From Urinicoccus timonensis (GTDB lineage: Bacteria > Bacillota > Clostridia > Tissierellales > Peptoniphilaceae), in NCBI RefSeq assembly GCF_900232945.1, contig NZ_OCTU01000006.1:53522-117521 (forward strand): a DNA stretch of 64,000 nucleotides. Reading direction: 5' to 3'. The notes under the pieces were generated by a model. That model made no database searches. It was given only the letters and a program-made list of their open reading frames with translations, and was not told the origin of the DNA. This document shows, piece after piece, positions 36,146 through 44,854 of this stretch. Made by a program: the position numbers and the translations under genes. The stretch's first letter is position 1. Each line of letters opens with the position of its first letter.

Positions 36146-36781
36146 ATGTCAAAAGGTTTTTTACTTGTATTATCTGGGCCAAGTGGGTCTGGCAAGGGCA
36201 CAGTCAGTGCAGCTTTGATGGAGAAAAACAAAGAAATTAAGTATTCGACTTCTGTGACGACCAGGACACCCAGGCCGGGTGAAGTCAATGGTGAGAACTA
36301 CTTTTTTGCCACAATGGAAGAATTCGAAAAGATGGTTGAAAATGATGAATTACTGGAACATGCCCATGTTCATACAAATTATTATGGCACACCTAAAGAG
36401 TTTGTTTTCAATCAAATCAATCAAGGTGAAATTGTACTTTTAGAAATTGATGTACAAGGGGCCCTTCAAGTAAAGGACAAGTATAAGGAAGCAGTCTTCA
36501 TCTTTTTACTACCACCGTCTATGGATGAGTTGCTTGACCGGATCCGTAAGAGGGGGACCGAGACAGAAGAAGACATTGAAACAAGATTTTCCAATGCTTT
36601 TAAAGAATTGGATTTTGTTGGAGAATATGATTATTTTGTTGTCAATGACTCTGTGGACCAAGCCGCTAAAGATATTGAATCGATTATTGCAGCAGAAAAG
36701 CTTAGAGTTAAAAGACATTCAAATATTAAAAAGATTATGATGAAGGGAAGGAAGGATTCATTTGAACATTCCAAGTTTTAA
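36146..36781 (+). CDS. gmk: Guanylate kinase
   Basis: Guanylate kinase phosphorylates GMP to GDP and is essential for GTP and dGTP supply. The 211-residue protein has the P-loop GPSGSGKGT (11-19), STSVTTRTPRPGEVNGENYFF, LLEIDVQGALQ and the lid region RIRKRGTETEEDIETR pieces. The length is normal with a short basic tail. It is the first gene of gmk-rpoZ-coaBC-priA-def-fmt, as in Bacillus, but without yicC (yloC) and remA upstream. The last codons overlap rpoZ by 20 bp. Confidence 0.97.
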   Translation: MSKGFLLVLSGPSGSGKGTVSAALMEKNKEIKYSTSVTTRTPRPGEVNGENYFFATMEEFEKMVENDELLEHAHVHTNYYGTPKEFVFNQINQGEIVLLEIDVQGALQVKDKYKEAVFIFLLPPSMDELLDRIRKRGTETEEDIETRFSNAFKELDFVGEYDYFVVNDSVDQAAKDIESIIAAEKLRVKRHSNIKKIMMKGRKDSFEHSKF

Positions 36782-37055
36782 AACCATTGATGAAATAACC
36801 GATAGTCGCTACGCTCTTGTGATGCTTGTTTCCAAACGCTCTAGAGAACTAGTGGATGGGAAAGATGCCTTAATAGATACAGACTTGAAAAAACCGGTAT
36901 CTATTGCCATTCAAGAAGCTGTGGAAGGGGCGATTACTTTTGCTACAGAAGAAGAACATCTGGCTCAATTAGAGCTTGAAAGGCAAAAAGAACTGGAAGA
37001 ACAACTATTACTAGAAGCTGAGATGGAAAAGGAAGCTGAAGAGATTGAAGAATAA
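36762..37055 (+). CDS. rpoZ: RNA polymerase omega subunit
   Basis: Omega assists folding and assembly of the beta' subunit. The 97-residue protein starts MNIPSFKTIDEITDSRYALVM pieces and has the conserved RYALVMLVSKRSREL and KKPVSIAIQEAVEGAI segments. The C-terminal 35 residues are a highly acidic Glu/Leu-rich extension. The start is TTG with GGGAAGGA upstream, inside the end of gmk, and it overlaps coaBC by 11 bp. Confidence 0.93.
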   Translation: MNIPSFKTIDEITDSRYALVMLVSKRSRELVDGKDALIDTDLKKPVSIAIQEAVEGAITFATEEEHLAQLELERQKELEEQLLLEAEMEKEAEEIEE

Positions 37056-38232
37056 GAAAATCTTAATTGGTGTCACAGGTGGGATTGCGGTTTATAAGGT
37101 CGTAGACCTCATTAGCCGTTTAAAAAAACAAGGGGCTGAAGTTAAGGTTATTATGACAGAACATGCAACACAATTTGTCACACCATTGACTTTCCAAACT
37201 CTTTCAAAAAATGTAGTCTATACCGACATGTTTGCCAGCCTAAGCAACATGGATGTGGAACATATCAGCCTGGCTAAATGGGCAGACTTAATCCTCATTG
37301 CACCGGCTACAGCCAACACCATTGCCAAGATTGACTTGGGCCTGGCGGATAATATGCTTACAACCGTACTATTAGCCAAGCGGTCTCCTGTAATGATTGC
37401 GCCAGCCATGAATACCTATATGTTGGAACACAAGGCTACTCAAGACCATTTAAAAAATTTAGAAAAAAATGGCTACATTATTTTACCTTGTGACCAAGGA
37501 GTTTTGGCTTGTGGAGATGCAGGAAGTGGTAAACTTTTAGCCCCTGAAAAAATATTAGAAGCCATCCAAGACCACTTTACAGTCAAAGACTTGGAAGGAG
37601 TGGATATTGTAGTAACAGCAGGAGGCACAAGAGAACCCATCGACCCAGTTCGCTATATTGGGAACCGGTCTTCCGGTAAAATGGGCTATGCCATTGCAGA
37701 AGTGGCCAAAAAAAGAGGGGCTCAGGTCCACTTGATTTCGGCAAATGCCTCTCTTCCTGTACCAGAAGGAATAGACTATATTCCTATTGAAACGACCGAA
37801 GAACTCTACCAGGAAGCCAGCAGATTATTTGATAACTGCGATGTCTATATTTCCCCAGCAGCACCGGCAGACTATCGACCCAAAGAGCGCTTTGATCAAA
37901 AAATCAAGCATAAAGATCAGAAAGAATTAAGTATAGACCTAATCTCTAATCCGGACATTATTAAAAACCTGTCCAAGAGGAAAAAGAAACAAATTATGGT
38001 AGCTTTTGCAGCAGAAAGTCAAAACCTAGTAGAGCATGCAAAAGAAAAGCTAGAGTCTAAAAATGTAGATTTTATCGTGGCCAATAATATTAAAAAGAAA
38101 GATGCAGGCTTTGCCACAGACACTAATATTGTCACTATTATTGATAAGGAATCTGCTATAGACTATGCCAAACAGACAAAAAAGGATTTGGCAGAAATTA
38201 TTTTAAACAAAATCGTAAAGTTGTTAGGATGA
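37045..38232 (+). CDS. coaBC: Bifunctional phosphopantothenoylcysteine decarboxylase / phosphopantothenate-cysteine ligase
   Basis: CoaBC carries out two steps of coenzyme A synthesis. Residues about 1-180 are the FMN-dependent CoaC decarboxylase (GVTGGIAVYK, HISLAKWADLILIAPATAN, APAMNTYM and ACGDAGSGKLL). Residues about 185-395 are the CoaB ligase (VVTAGGTREPIDPVRYIGNRSSGKMG pieces, AAPADYRP). The usual PxMNxxMW motif has Leu in place of Trp here. It starts at TTG within the end of rpoZ. A hairpin followed by T5 overlaps the stop. Confidence 0.96.
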   Translation: MKNKKILIGVTGGIAVYKVVDLISRLKKQGAEVKVIMTEHATQFVTPLTFQTLSKNVVYTDMFASLSNMDVEHISLAKWADLILIAPATANTIAKIDLGLADNMLTTVLLAKRSPVMIAPAMNTYMLEHKATQDHLKNLEKNGYIILPCDQGVLACGDAGSGKLLAPEKILEAIQDHFTVKDLEGVDIVVTAGGTREPIDPVRYIGNRSSGKMGYAIAEVAKKRGAQVHLISANASLPVPEGIDYIPIETTEELYQEASRLFDNCDVYISPAAPADYRPKERFDQKIKHKDQKELSIDLISNPDIIKNLSKRKKKQIMVAFAAESQNLVEHAKEKLESKNVDFIVANNIKKKDAGFATDTNIVTIIDKESAIDYAKQTKKDLAEIILNKIVKLLG

Positions 38233-38255
38233 GCTAGAGGAATCTAGCTCTTTTT
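38231..38255 (+). terminator. Terminator-like hairpin between coaBC and priA
   Basis: GAGCTAGA (38231-38238) and TCTAGCTC (38243-38250) with loop GGAA are followed by T5. It lies just before the priA ribosome binding site (CGGAGGAC) with no obvious promoter after it, so it probably reduces rather than abolishes transcription into priA. Confidence 0.7.
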
Positions 38256-38267
38256 ATCGGAGGACTT

Positions 38268-40433
38268 GTGTATATTAATGTTTGTGTTCAACAAAACTTT
38301 ATAGGATTTGACCAAGTCTACACCTATTCCACTAAGCTGGATAAAAAGGATCTTTTTGTTGGCCAAAGAGTCAAAGTTCCCTTTGGTAAAAAGATTTTAA
38401 TGGGGATTATTCTAGCCATTGATGTTGAAAACACCTCAGGCTTTGAAGCTAAAGAAATGCTAGGGACTTTGGAAGACCAAGTCTTTCTTCCTCAAGATCT
38501 AATGGTCCTGGCTGAAAAAATGTCTGAAAGATATTTTATTGGCCCTTTTACTAGCTTGGCCTATATCCTACCTCCCAGTAATGGACAGGGAATTTTTTTT
38601 GACCAGGGGAAATTTAAGGTTGAAAACTTACCTGACCTAAACCGATATGGCTACTTACAGGGCCAGGGGAAAAATCCATCCCAAGAAAAGGTCTTAGACC
38701 TTTTAAAGAGTCAGGGTCCCTTGTTGAGGTCAGAAATTTTAGACCGGTTAGATGTCAGCGCCTCTCCCATTCAAACCTTGATTAAAAATGGAGTTATCGG
38801 TCCAGTTAAAGAAGAAAAAAATTGTCAGCCCCCGCAAATGTTGACTCCAGACCAAGAAAGAGCCTACCAAGAATTTTACCAAGACCAGAAGCTGGAGACC
38901 CTACTTTTTGGAGTCACCGGCAGTGGGAAAACTGAGCTATACCTTCATTGGGCCCAAGATTGCATTGAAAGAGGCCAAAGGGTCTTGATTATCCTTCCTG
39001 AAATTGCCCTGACACCTCAAATGGTGGAAAGAGTCCAGGCCAGGTTTGGGTCTAGAACCAGTGTTATGCATTCCAAGTTAACAGATAGTCAAAGGAAGCT
39101 GGAATGGACTAGGATGCGAAATGGCCAGGTGGATATTCTTGTTGGGGCCAGGTCGGGAATCTTTGCCCCCATGGAAAATCTAGGATTAATAATCCTGGAC
39201 GAAGAGCAGGAATCCTCCTACCAATACCATCAATCCCTCCGCTATGATGTGAGAGAGGTGGCTAAAATGCGGTCTGAAATTACAGGTGCCCGATTAGTTT
39301 ATGGGTCGGCTACTCCTGAAGTTTCCCTATTTTATCAGGCCCAAGAGGGTGATATAAAGCTTATCCAGCTAAAAAATCGAATCATGGACCGGCCTCTGGC
39401 TAGGGTTCATCTTGTGGATATGCGAGAAGAGCTTTCTACGGGCAACCTCTCCATTTTAAGTAACGTCTTACATCAAAAAATCCAAAAGACCCTAAGTCAA
39501 GGCAAGCAAGTTATTTTATTTTTAAATCGAAGGGGATATTCAAATTTCGTCTCCTGTAGGCATTGTGGAACGGCTATTAGATGTGATTCTTGTGATATTT
39601 CCATGAACTACCATAAAACCATCCACAGGTTAAGATGCCACTATTGTGGGTCTACAAAACCCCTGCCAAAGACTTGCCCTGTTTGTGGGTCAAAACTTAT
39701 TAAGCCTTTTGGTGTTGGGACTCAGCAGGTAGAAGAGTTGGTAAAAAGTTTATTTCCTCAAGCCAGAGTTCACCGGATGGACAGGGATACAACCAACAAG
39801 AAAGAAAGCTATTTTTCTCTCTATGAGGATATGAAAAATAGGAAAATTGATATTTTGATTGGGACTCAAATGTTGGCCAAGGGCCTAGATTTTGAACATG
39901 TAACCTTGGTGGGGATTTTGGCGGCTGACACATCTTTATTTCTATCAGACTACAAGGCTCAAGAACAATGTTATGCCCTCTTGACCCAAGTTTCTGGGCG
40001 TTCAGGAAGGGGGAAAGACCCTGGAGAGGTGGTTCTTCAAACCTATAATCCTGATAACTATGCTATAAAGACTGCCTGTCAGGGCGACTATAAAGATTTT
40101 TATAACATGGAAATTAAGCAAAGACAGGCCTATGACTACCCTCCCTTTAAAAAGCTCATTAGTGTCCAGCTAACGGGGCCAGATAAGGAAGAGGTCTATG
40201 AGGCAACAAAGAATTTTTACAGGGATTTAACAAGATCCATCCGGACCTTAGATGTTGTAGGAACAAAAATTATTGAAAATCCCAAAATTAAAAACAAATA
40301 TACTTTTAAGTTTCAGATAAAATCTAACAAAGCTGACCTAGCCTTGTTAAGAAAATCTCTGAAATGGGTATTTAAGAAGTATATGAAAGAAAGTAAGGGT
40401 AAAATTTATATAGATATTATTTTTGAGAGGTGA
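38268..40433 (+). CDS. priA: Primosomal protein N' (replication restart helicase PriA)
   Basis: PriA recognises stalled forks and D-loops and reloads the replicative helicase. The 721-residue protein has an N-terminal DNA-binding domain and a helicase core with Walker A GVTGSGKTELYL near residue 217. The zinc-binding region is CRHCGTAIRCDSC / CHYCGS / CPVCGS (about 430-480), then RMDRDTTNKKESY and DIL-IGTQMLAKGLDF. The usual DEEH Walker B motif reads DEEQ here. The GTG start has CGGAGGAC before it. It is followed 4 bp later by def. Confidence 0.96.
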   Translation: MYINVCVQQNFIGFDQVYTYSTKLDKKDLFVGQRVKVPFGKKILMGIILAIDVENTSGFEAKEMLGTLEDQVFLPQDLMVLAEKMSERYFIGPFTSLAYILPPSNGQGIFFDQGKFKVENLPDLNRYGYLQGQGKNPSQEKVLDLLKSQGPLLRSEILDRLDVSASPIQTLIKNGVIGPVKEEKNCQPPQMLTPDQERAYQEFYQDQKLETLLFGVTGSGKTELYLHWAQDCIERGQRVLIILPEIALTPQMVERVQARFGSRTSVMHSKLTDSQRKLEWTRMRNGQVDILVGARSGIFAPMENLGLIILDEEQESSYQYHQSLRYDVREVAKMRSEITGARLVYGSATPEVSLFYQAQEGDIKLIQLKNRIMDRPLARVHLVDMREELSTGNLSILSNVLHQKIQKTLSQGKQVILFLNRRGYSNFVSCRHCGTAIRCDSCDISMNYHKTIHRLRCHYCGSTKPLPKTCPVCGSKLIKPFGVGTQQVEELVKSLFPQARVHRMDRDTTNKKESYFSLYEDMKNRKIDILIGTQMLAKGLDFEHVTLVGILAADTSLFLSDYKAQEQCYALLTQVSGRSGRGKDPGEVVLQTYNPDNYAIKTACQGDYKDFYNMEIKQRQAYDYPPFKKLISVQLTGPDKEEVYEATKNFYRDLTRSIRTLDVVGTKIIENPKIKNKYTFKFQIKSNKADLALLRKSLKWVFKKYMKESKGKIYIDIIFER

Positions 40434-40437
40434 TTAA

Positions 40438-40953
40438 ATGGCCATAAGACAAGTAAGGATAGATGGAGACCCCTTATTAAGAAAAAAATCAAGGGAAGTA
40501 AAGGAAGTCAATGACCACATCCGTCAATTGATTGATGACTTGTTTGATACCATGTATGAAGAGGAAGGAGTAGGAATTGCAGCTCCTCAAGTCGGTGTCT
40601 TACGACGGGTTTTCGTTGTGGATGACAGAGAAGGAAATAAATTGGCCTTGATTAATCCTGTTTTGGAATTAGCTGGGGAAGAAGTCATGGCTTATGAAGC
40701 CTGCTTATCCGTTCCGGAAAGACAAGGCACTGTCAGCCGTAAAAAACAAGTTAAGGTTCGTTTTTTAGACCAAGATGGGCAAGAACAAGTTTTAGAAACA
40801 GAAGAATTTTTAGGACGGATTATTCAACATGAATATGACCACTTGGATGGAATCTTATATACAGATCGAGCCAGCAGAGTCTATACCATGGAAGAAATTG
40901 AAGCCATGCAAAAAGAAGCAGAAGGAGAAGGGCTAGAGGAGGAAGAGCTTTGA
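40438..40953 (+). CDS. def: Peptide deformylase
   Basis: PDF removes the N-formyl group from nascent proteins. The 171-residue metalloenzyme carries motif 1 GVGIAAPQVG (44-53), motif 2 EACLSVP (Cys89 as metal ligand; the common form is EGCLS) and motif 3 QHEYDHLDG (His131, Glu132, His135). The C-terminus is an acidic Glu-rich tail. It overlaps fmt by 4 bp; def-fmt pairing is conserved, since Fmt adds and Def removes the formyl group. Confidence 0.96.
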   Translation: MAIRQVRIDGDPLLRKKSREVKEVNDHIRQLIDDLFDTMYEEEGVGIAAPQVGVLRRVFVVDDREGNKLALINPVLELAGEEVMAYEACLSVPERQGTVSRKKQVKVRFLDQDGQEQVLETEEFLGRIIQHEYDHLDGILYTDRASRVYTMEEIEAMQKEAEGEGLEEEEL

Positions 40954-41846
40954 AAATTGTTTTTTTCGGGACACCTGACTTTGCCTGTCCAGCCCTAGAA
41001 AGTCTTCATGAATCCCATGAAGTTTCTCTGGTTATAACCCAACCTGATGCACCGGCAGGTCGAGGAAAAAAATTAAAACAATCAGCCCTTGGAAACTTGG
41101 CAGAACAATTAGGTCTTCCCCTGATTAAACCCCAAAGTTTAAAAGAACAGGAAATCCTGGACCTTTTAAGAGACCAAGAAGCAGACCTATTTGTAGTTGT
41201 TGCCTATGGGAAGATTTTATCCCAGGAAGTTTTAGATATTCCCAAGTATGGTTGCTTTAATATCCATGGATCCCTACTCCCAAAATACCGGGGAGCAGCT
41301 CCTATTGAAAGAGCCATCCTAGATGGAGAAGAAGAAACTGGGATATCCATTATGAAAATGGGGCCAGGTCTAGACGATGGACCTGTAGCCCTAACAGCCA
41401 GTGTAGAAATCGCTGAAAAAACTTCTCTAGAATTAAGAGAGGAGCTAAGTCATCTGGGAGCAAAACTTATTTTAGAGGCAGTAGATTTAATTCAAACAAA
41501 TCGCTTAGATTTAAAAGACCAAAATGACCAATTGGCCACTTATGCCCATAAGATTAGCAAGGAAGATGGCCAGTTAAATTTAGGGAAAGATAGTGTATTT
41601 CAAATGCTTAGAAAAATTCAAGGTATGGATGGTTACAAGGGTGCTTTTTTTACAACAAAAAACGGGAACTACAAGGTTTTTAAGGCCCAAGAATCATCTA
41701 GAGAAATCCAGGATCTTCTTCTAGTAGATCAAGACCTCTTTCTCAAGGGGAAAGATGGTTGCATCCAAGTGGAAATAATTCAGGCTCCTGGAAAAAAGAA
41801 GATGAATGCCAAGGACTATCTAAGAGGAAATAGCATAAGTTTATAA
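40950..41846 (+). CDS. fmt: Methionyl-tRNA formyltransferase
   Basis: Fmt formylates initiator Met-tRNA using 10-formyl-THF. The 298-residue protein has an N-terminal formyltransferase domain starting IVFFGTPDFACPALE, the conserved QPDAPAGRGKKL, FNIHGSLLPKYRGAAPIE (catalytic Asn-His) and GISIMKMGPGLDDGP. A C-terminal tRNA-binding domain (about 205-298) follows. The start is a TTG within the last codons of def, and length is slightly short for the family. Its substrate pool is fed by the fhs gene in the same window. Confidence 0.96.
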   Translation: MKIVFFGTPDFACPALESLHESHEVSLVITQPDAPAGRGKKLKQSALGNLAEQLGLPLIKPQSLKEQEILDLLRDQEADLFVVVAYGKILSQEVLDIPKYGCFNIHGSLLPKYRGAAPIERAILDGEEETGISIMKMGPGLDDGPVALTASVEIAEKTSLELREELSHLGAKLILEAVDLIQTNRLDLKDQNDQLATYAHKISKEDGQLNLGKDSVFQMLRKIQGMDGYKGAFFTTKNGNYKVFKAQESSREIQDLLLVDQDLFLKGKDGCIQVEIIQAPGKKKMNAKDYLRGNSISL

Positions 41847-41869
41847 ATTAGAAGGGTTGTGGAAGAAAG

Positions 41870-42553
41870 ATGCCTTATTATTATTTTAATACATCCTATA
41901 TTCTGTATATTTTACCGGGCTTTTTACTAGCCCTTTATGCCCAGGCCAAGGTCAAATCAGCCTATCAAAAATATGGACAAATTGCCAGTGGATCTAGCTT
42001 TAACGGAGCCAGCCTAGCCCGAAAAATTCTAGATGACAATGGCCTTCAAGGAGTGTCTATTCACAGGGTTTCTGGGAATTTGAGTGATTTTTATAACCCT
42101 GCAGACAAAACGCTTCATTTGAGTGAGGGGGTTTATAGCCAGTCTTCAGTAGCTGCTTTAGCCGTTGCCGCTCATGAATGTGGCCATGCCATCCAAGACG
42201 CAAAGGATTATTTTCCCCTAAAGCTGCGGTCTTACCTAGTACCAGCAGCCCAGTTTGGGTCAAATTTTGCCTTTATCTTATTTTTTGCAGGCTTGGTTTT
42301 CAGTCAATTTTTAATGAACTTAGGAATTGCCCTTTATGCCATAGCAGTTTTGTTTACCCTGATAACCCTGCCAGTAGAATACAATGCCAGCCACCGAGCC
42401 AAGGACATTTTAGGGGGCCTCTTACCAGGCAATGAAATGCAGGGGGTAAACACGATGCTAGATGCAGCAGCTTTAACCTATGTAGCTAGCTTGGCAACAG
42501 CCCTAGGAACCCTTCTTCGGCTCTTGGCCCTAAGTGGAAACAGAAGAGATTGA
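41870..42553 (+). CDS. YugP-type membrane zinc metallopeptidase
   Basis: The 227-residue protein belongs to the neutral zinc metallopeptidase family 2 (YugP). It has an N-terminal membrane helix (about 9-24) and the zinc motif HECGH (AAHECGHAIQDA, near residue 103), with a further Glu in PVEYNASHRA. Two or three more helices lie around residues 125-175 and 205-220. Substrates are unknown. It sits between fmt and rsmB, where B. subtilis has no gene but several clostridia carry yugP. The short SD-like AGAAGGG region before the ATG is weak. The gene overlaps nothing before it and ends next to rsmB. Confidence 0.88.
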   Translation: MPYYYFNTSYILYILPGFLLALYAQAKVKSAYQKYGQIASGSSFNGASLARKILDDNGLQGVSIHRVSGNLSDFYNPADKTLHLSEGVYSQSSVAALAVAAHECGHAIQDAKDYFPLKLRSYLVPAAQFGSNFAFILFFAGLVFSQFLMNLGIALYAIAVLFTLITLPVEYNASHRAKDILGGLLPGNEMQGVNTMLDAAALTYVASLATALGTLLRLLALSGNRRD

Positions 42554-42554
42554 G

Positions 42555-43829
42555 ATGTTAAGAAATGAAATTTTAAAGGCCCTATTGGCCATTGACTCTG
42601 GAGAAGAATCTTTGGAGGATGTCTTAAAGATAGAATTTAAGAATGAAAAGGATGCAGGCCTCTATCGAGAAATCGTAAAGGGGGTTTTTCGTCATAAAAT
42701 CACCCTGGACTATGCTATTCAATCCTTTATGAACCGGAAGAATCAAAAACTCCACAAGCCTATTGAAATGATTCTTAGAATGGCTTTTTACCAATGGATT
42801 TACCTGGACCGGGTTCCGGCTCATGCCATTGTCAATGAGAGTGTAAAGTTAGCTAAAAAAGTTGGTCACAAGGGATCGGTGGGTTTTGTCAATGCTATCT
42901 TGAGGAAGGCCACCAAGGAAAAAATCCATCCAGAGGAATGGAAATTTTCTTCTATTGAGGAAGAAATCAGTATTAAATATTCTCTTCCCATGGAATTAAC
43001 TTCTTATTTAATTAATTCATATGGGGAAGATTGGACCTTGGACTTTGCGCGCCATTCTATAGAAATACCTGCAACAGATTTAAAAGTCAACACATCTAAG
43101 ATTTCAACAGAAGATTTGATGGAAAGCTTAGCTAAAGAAGGGATTCGGTGCAAAGAAATCCCGGGAGACCTAGATGCCCTAAGGTTAGTAAGGGGAAATA
43201 TTTTCTCTACCAGGGCCTTTAAGAAGGGGCTTTTTTATGTTCAAGACCTGGCTGCCATGGAAGTGGCCGACTTTGCCTTAAAGGGCCAAGGAAATGGGTT
43301 TAAAAAGGCTCTAGATGTCTGTGGTGCCCCAGGAGGTAAGTCTATTGATTTGGCTTTAATAAAACCAGACTTAGAAATTCAATGCTGTGATGTCAGCGTG
43401 AAAAAAGTAAAGAGGATCCAAGAGAATATTCAAAGGCTGGACTTAAAAAATATAAGTCCTAAATTAAGAGATGGACAAAGACCCTCAAAAATTGAAAAAG
43501 AAGCCTTTGACCTAGTTGTATTGGATGCCCCTTGCTCTGGTTTTGGTCTTTTAAAAAGAAAGCCTGAAATAAAATATAGGAGAACCATAAAAGATATTAA
43601 TAGCCTTGTGAAATTACAAAAATCCTTATTAGAAGCATCGGCAACCTGCTTAAGGCCTGGAGGAATTTTGGTATATTCCACCTGTACAATAAGTAAGGAA
43701 GAAAATGAATACTTAGTGGAAGAATTTTTAAAAAACCGGAAAGATTTTACCCTTGTGGATCAAAAATTTCTTCCCTTAAACCAAGAGACGGATGGATTTA
43801 AGATGTTTAAATTGGTGAAAACATGTTAA
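42555..43829 (+). CDS. rsmB: 16S rRNA (cytosine967-C5)-methyltransferase RsmB
   Basis: RsmB methylates C967 of 16S rRNA. The ~424-residue protein has an N-terminal NusB-like RNA-binding domain (LRNEILKALLAID, then VKGVFRHKITLDYAI). The SAM-dependent Fmu domain has VCGAPGGKSIDLALI, VLDAPCSGFGLLKRKPE (second catalytic Cys) and YSTCTISKEENEYLV (catalytic Cys). ATG 42555 is chosen because it gives the usual N-terminus; a GTG seven codons upstream (42534) inside the previous gene is also possible. It overlaps rlmN by 7 bp. Confidence 0.93.
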   Translation: MLRNEILKALLAIDSGEESLEDVLKIEFKNEKDAGLYREIVKGVFRHKITLDYAIQSFMNRKNQKLHKPIEMILRMAFYQWIYLDRVPAHAIVNESVKLAKKVGHKGSVGFVNAILRKATKEKIHPEEWKFSSIEEEISIKYSLPMELTSYLINSYGEDWTLDFARHSIEIPATDLKVNTSKISTEDLMESLAKEGIRCKEIPGDLDALRLVRGNIFSTRAFKKGLFYVQDLAAMEVADFALKGQGNGFKKALDVCGAPGGKSIDLALIKPDLEIQCCDVSVKKVKRIQENIQRLDLKNISPKLRDGQRPSKIEKEAFDLVVLDAPCSGFGLLKRKPEIKYRRTIKDINSLVKLQKSLLEASATCLRPGGILVYSTCTISKEENEYLVEEFLKNRKDFTLVDQKFLPLNQETDGFKMFKLVKTC

Positions 43830-44854
43830 CCTTAAATGAACAAAGACTGGAAGACCTGGAAAAGAGCCTTAAAGATCGAGGTCAGGCAAGTTTTAGAGGA
43901 CGACAATTGTTTGAATACTTCCATAGACAATTGGGAACAGATATTGCCGATTGTAGCACTCTGCCCAAGAGCCTAAGAGAGGATTTAGGGGATCTACCAT
44001 TAAGACGTGTGGATATAGCTCATACCTTTGAATCAAAAAAAGACCAAACGAAAAAATTTCTTTTCCGTTTGGAAGACCAAAGGCTTATTGAAGGGGTTTT
44101 AATGAAAAACAATTATGGTTATAGCCAATGCATATCAACCCAGGTGGGTTGTCGTATGGGCTGTCATTTTTGTGCTTCGACTAAGAATGGTTTGATAAGA
44201 AATTTAAGTCCCTATGAAATGTTGGGGCAAATATATGAAACTACACGAAGATATGGTAAAATTCATAGTATCATCTTGATGGGTAGTGGAGAGCCCCTGG
44301 ATAATTTAGATAATGTCCTTATTTTTATGGATATTTTAAATAGCCCCTTGGCCTACCCTATGAGTTACCGCAATATGACTCTTTCAACTTGTGGCTTGGT
44401 GCCGGGAATTTTAGACTTGGCAAACCAGGACCGAAAGGTCAACCTGGCTCTTTCCTTGCATTCTCCCTTTCAAAAGGTAAGAGAAGGCATGATGCCCATA
44501 GCCAAGCACTATGATTTGAAAGAAGTTTTTCAAGCCTTGGACCAATACACAGACCGCTTGGGGCGTAGGGTTTCCTATGAATATACCTTAATTGACGGAG
44601 TCAATAATAGGGAAGAGGACTTGAAAGAATTACAAAAATTATTGAAAAACCGTCTCCATCATTTAAACTTGATTCCCTTAAATCCTATAGATGAATATCA
44701 GAAAGACCGTCCGGAAAGGGACAAGGTCCTCTATTTCAAAAAAAGGTGTGAGGACATGGGCTTAAATGTAACCATTCGGCGAGAGCAAGGTGGCGATATT
44801 AACGCATCTTGCGGGCAGTTGAGACAAAAATTTGAGGAAGAGGAAGGATTATGA
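43823..44854 (+). CDS. rlmN: Dual-specificity RNA methyltransferase RlmN (23S rRNA A2503 / tRNA A37)
   Basis: RlmN is a radical SAM enzyme making 2-methyladenosine at 23S A2503 and tRNA A37. The 343-residue protein has the iron-sulfur motif CRMGCHFCAS (about 109-118), GSGEPLDNLDNV and LALSLHSP. The C-terminal catalytic Cys is in INASCGQLR. An N-terminal HhH-like RNA-binding region precedes the core. It overlaps rsmB by 7 bp and prpC by 4 bp; rsmB-rlmN-prpC-prkC order is as in Bacillus. Confidence 0.96.
   Translation: MLTLNEQRLEDLEKSLKDRGQASFRGRQLFEYFHRQLGTDIADCSTLPKSLREDLGDLPLRRVDIAHTFESKKDQTKKFLFRLEDQRLIEGVLMKNNYGYSQCISTQVGCRMGCHFCASTKNGLIRNLSPYEMLGQIYETTRRYGKIHSIILMGSGEPLDNLDNVLIFMDILNSPLAYPMSYRNMTLSTCGLVPGILDLANQDRKVNLALSLHSPFQKVREGMMPIAKHYDLKEVFQALDQYTDRLGRRVSYEYTLIDGVNNREEDLKELQKLLKNRLHHLNLIPLNPIDEYQKDRPERDKVLYFKKRCEDMGLNVTIRREQGGDINASCGQLRQKFEEEEGL

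Noticed and set aside
36025..36240. 71-codon ATG frame across the gmk leader
   Set aside because: Its ATG overlaps the predicted -10 element, so it is upstream of the transcript start; it has no binding site and overlaps gmk out of frame.
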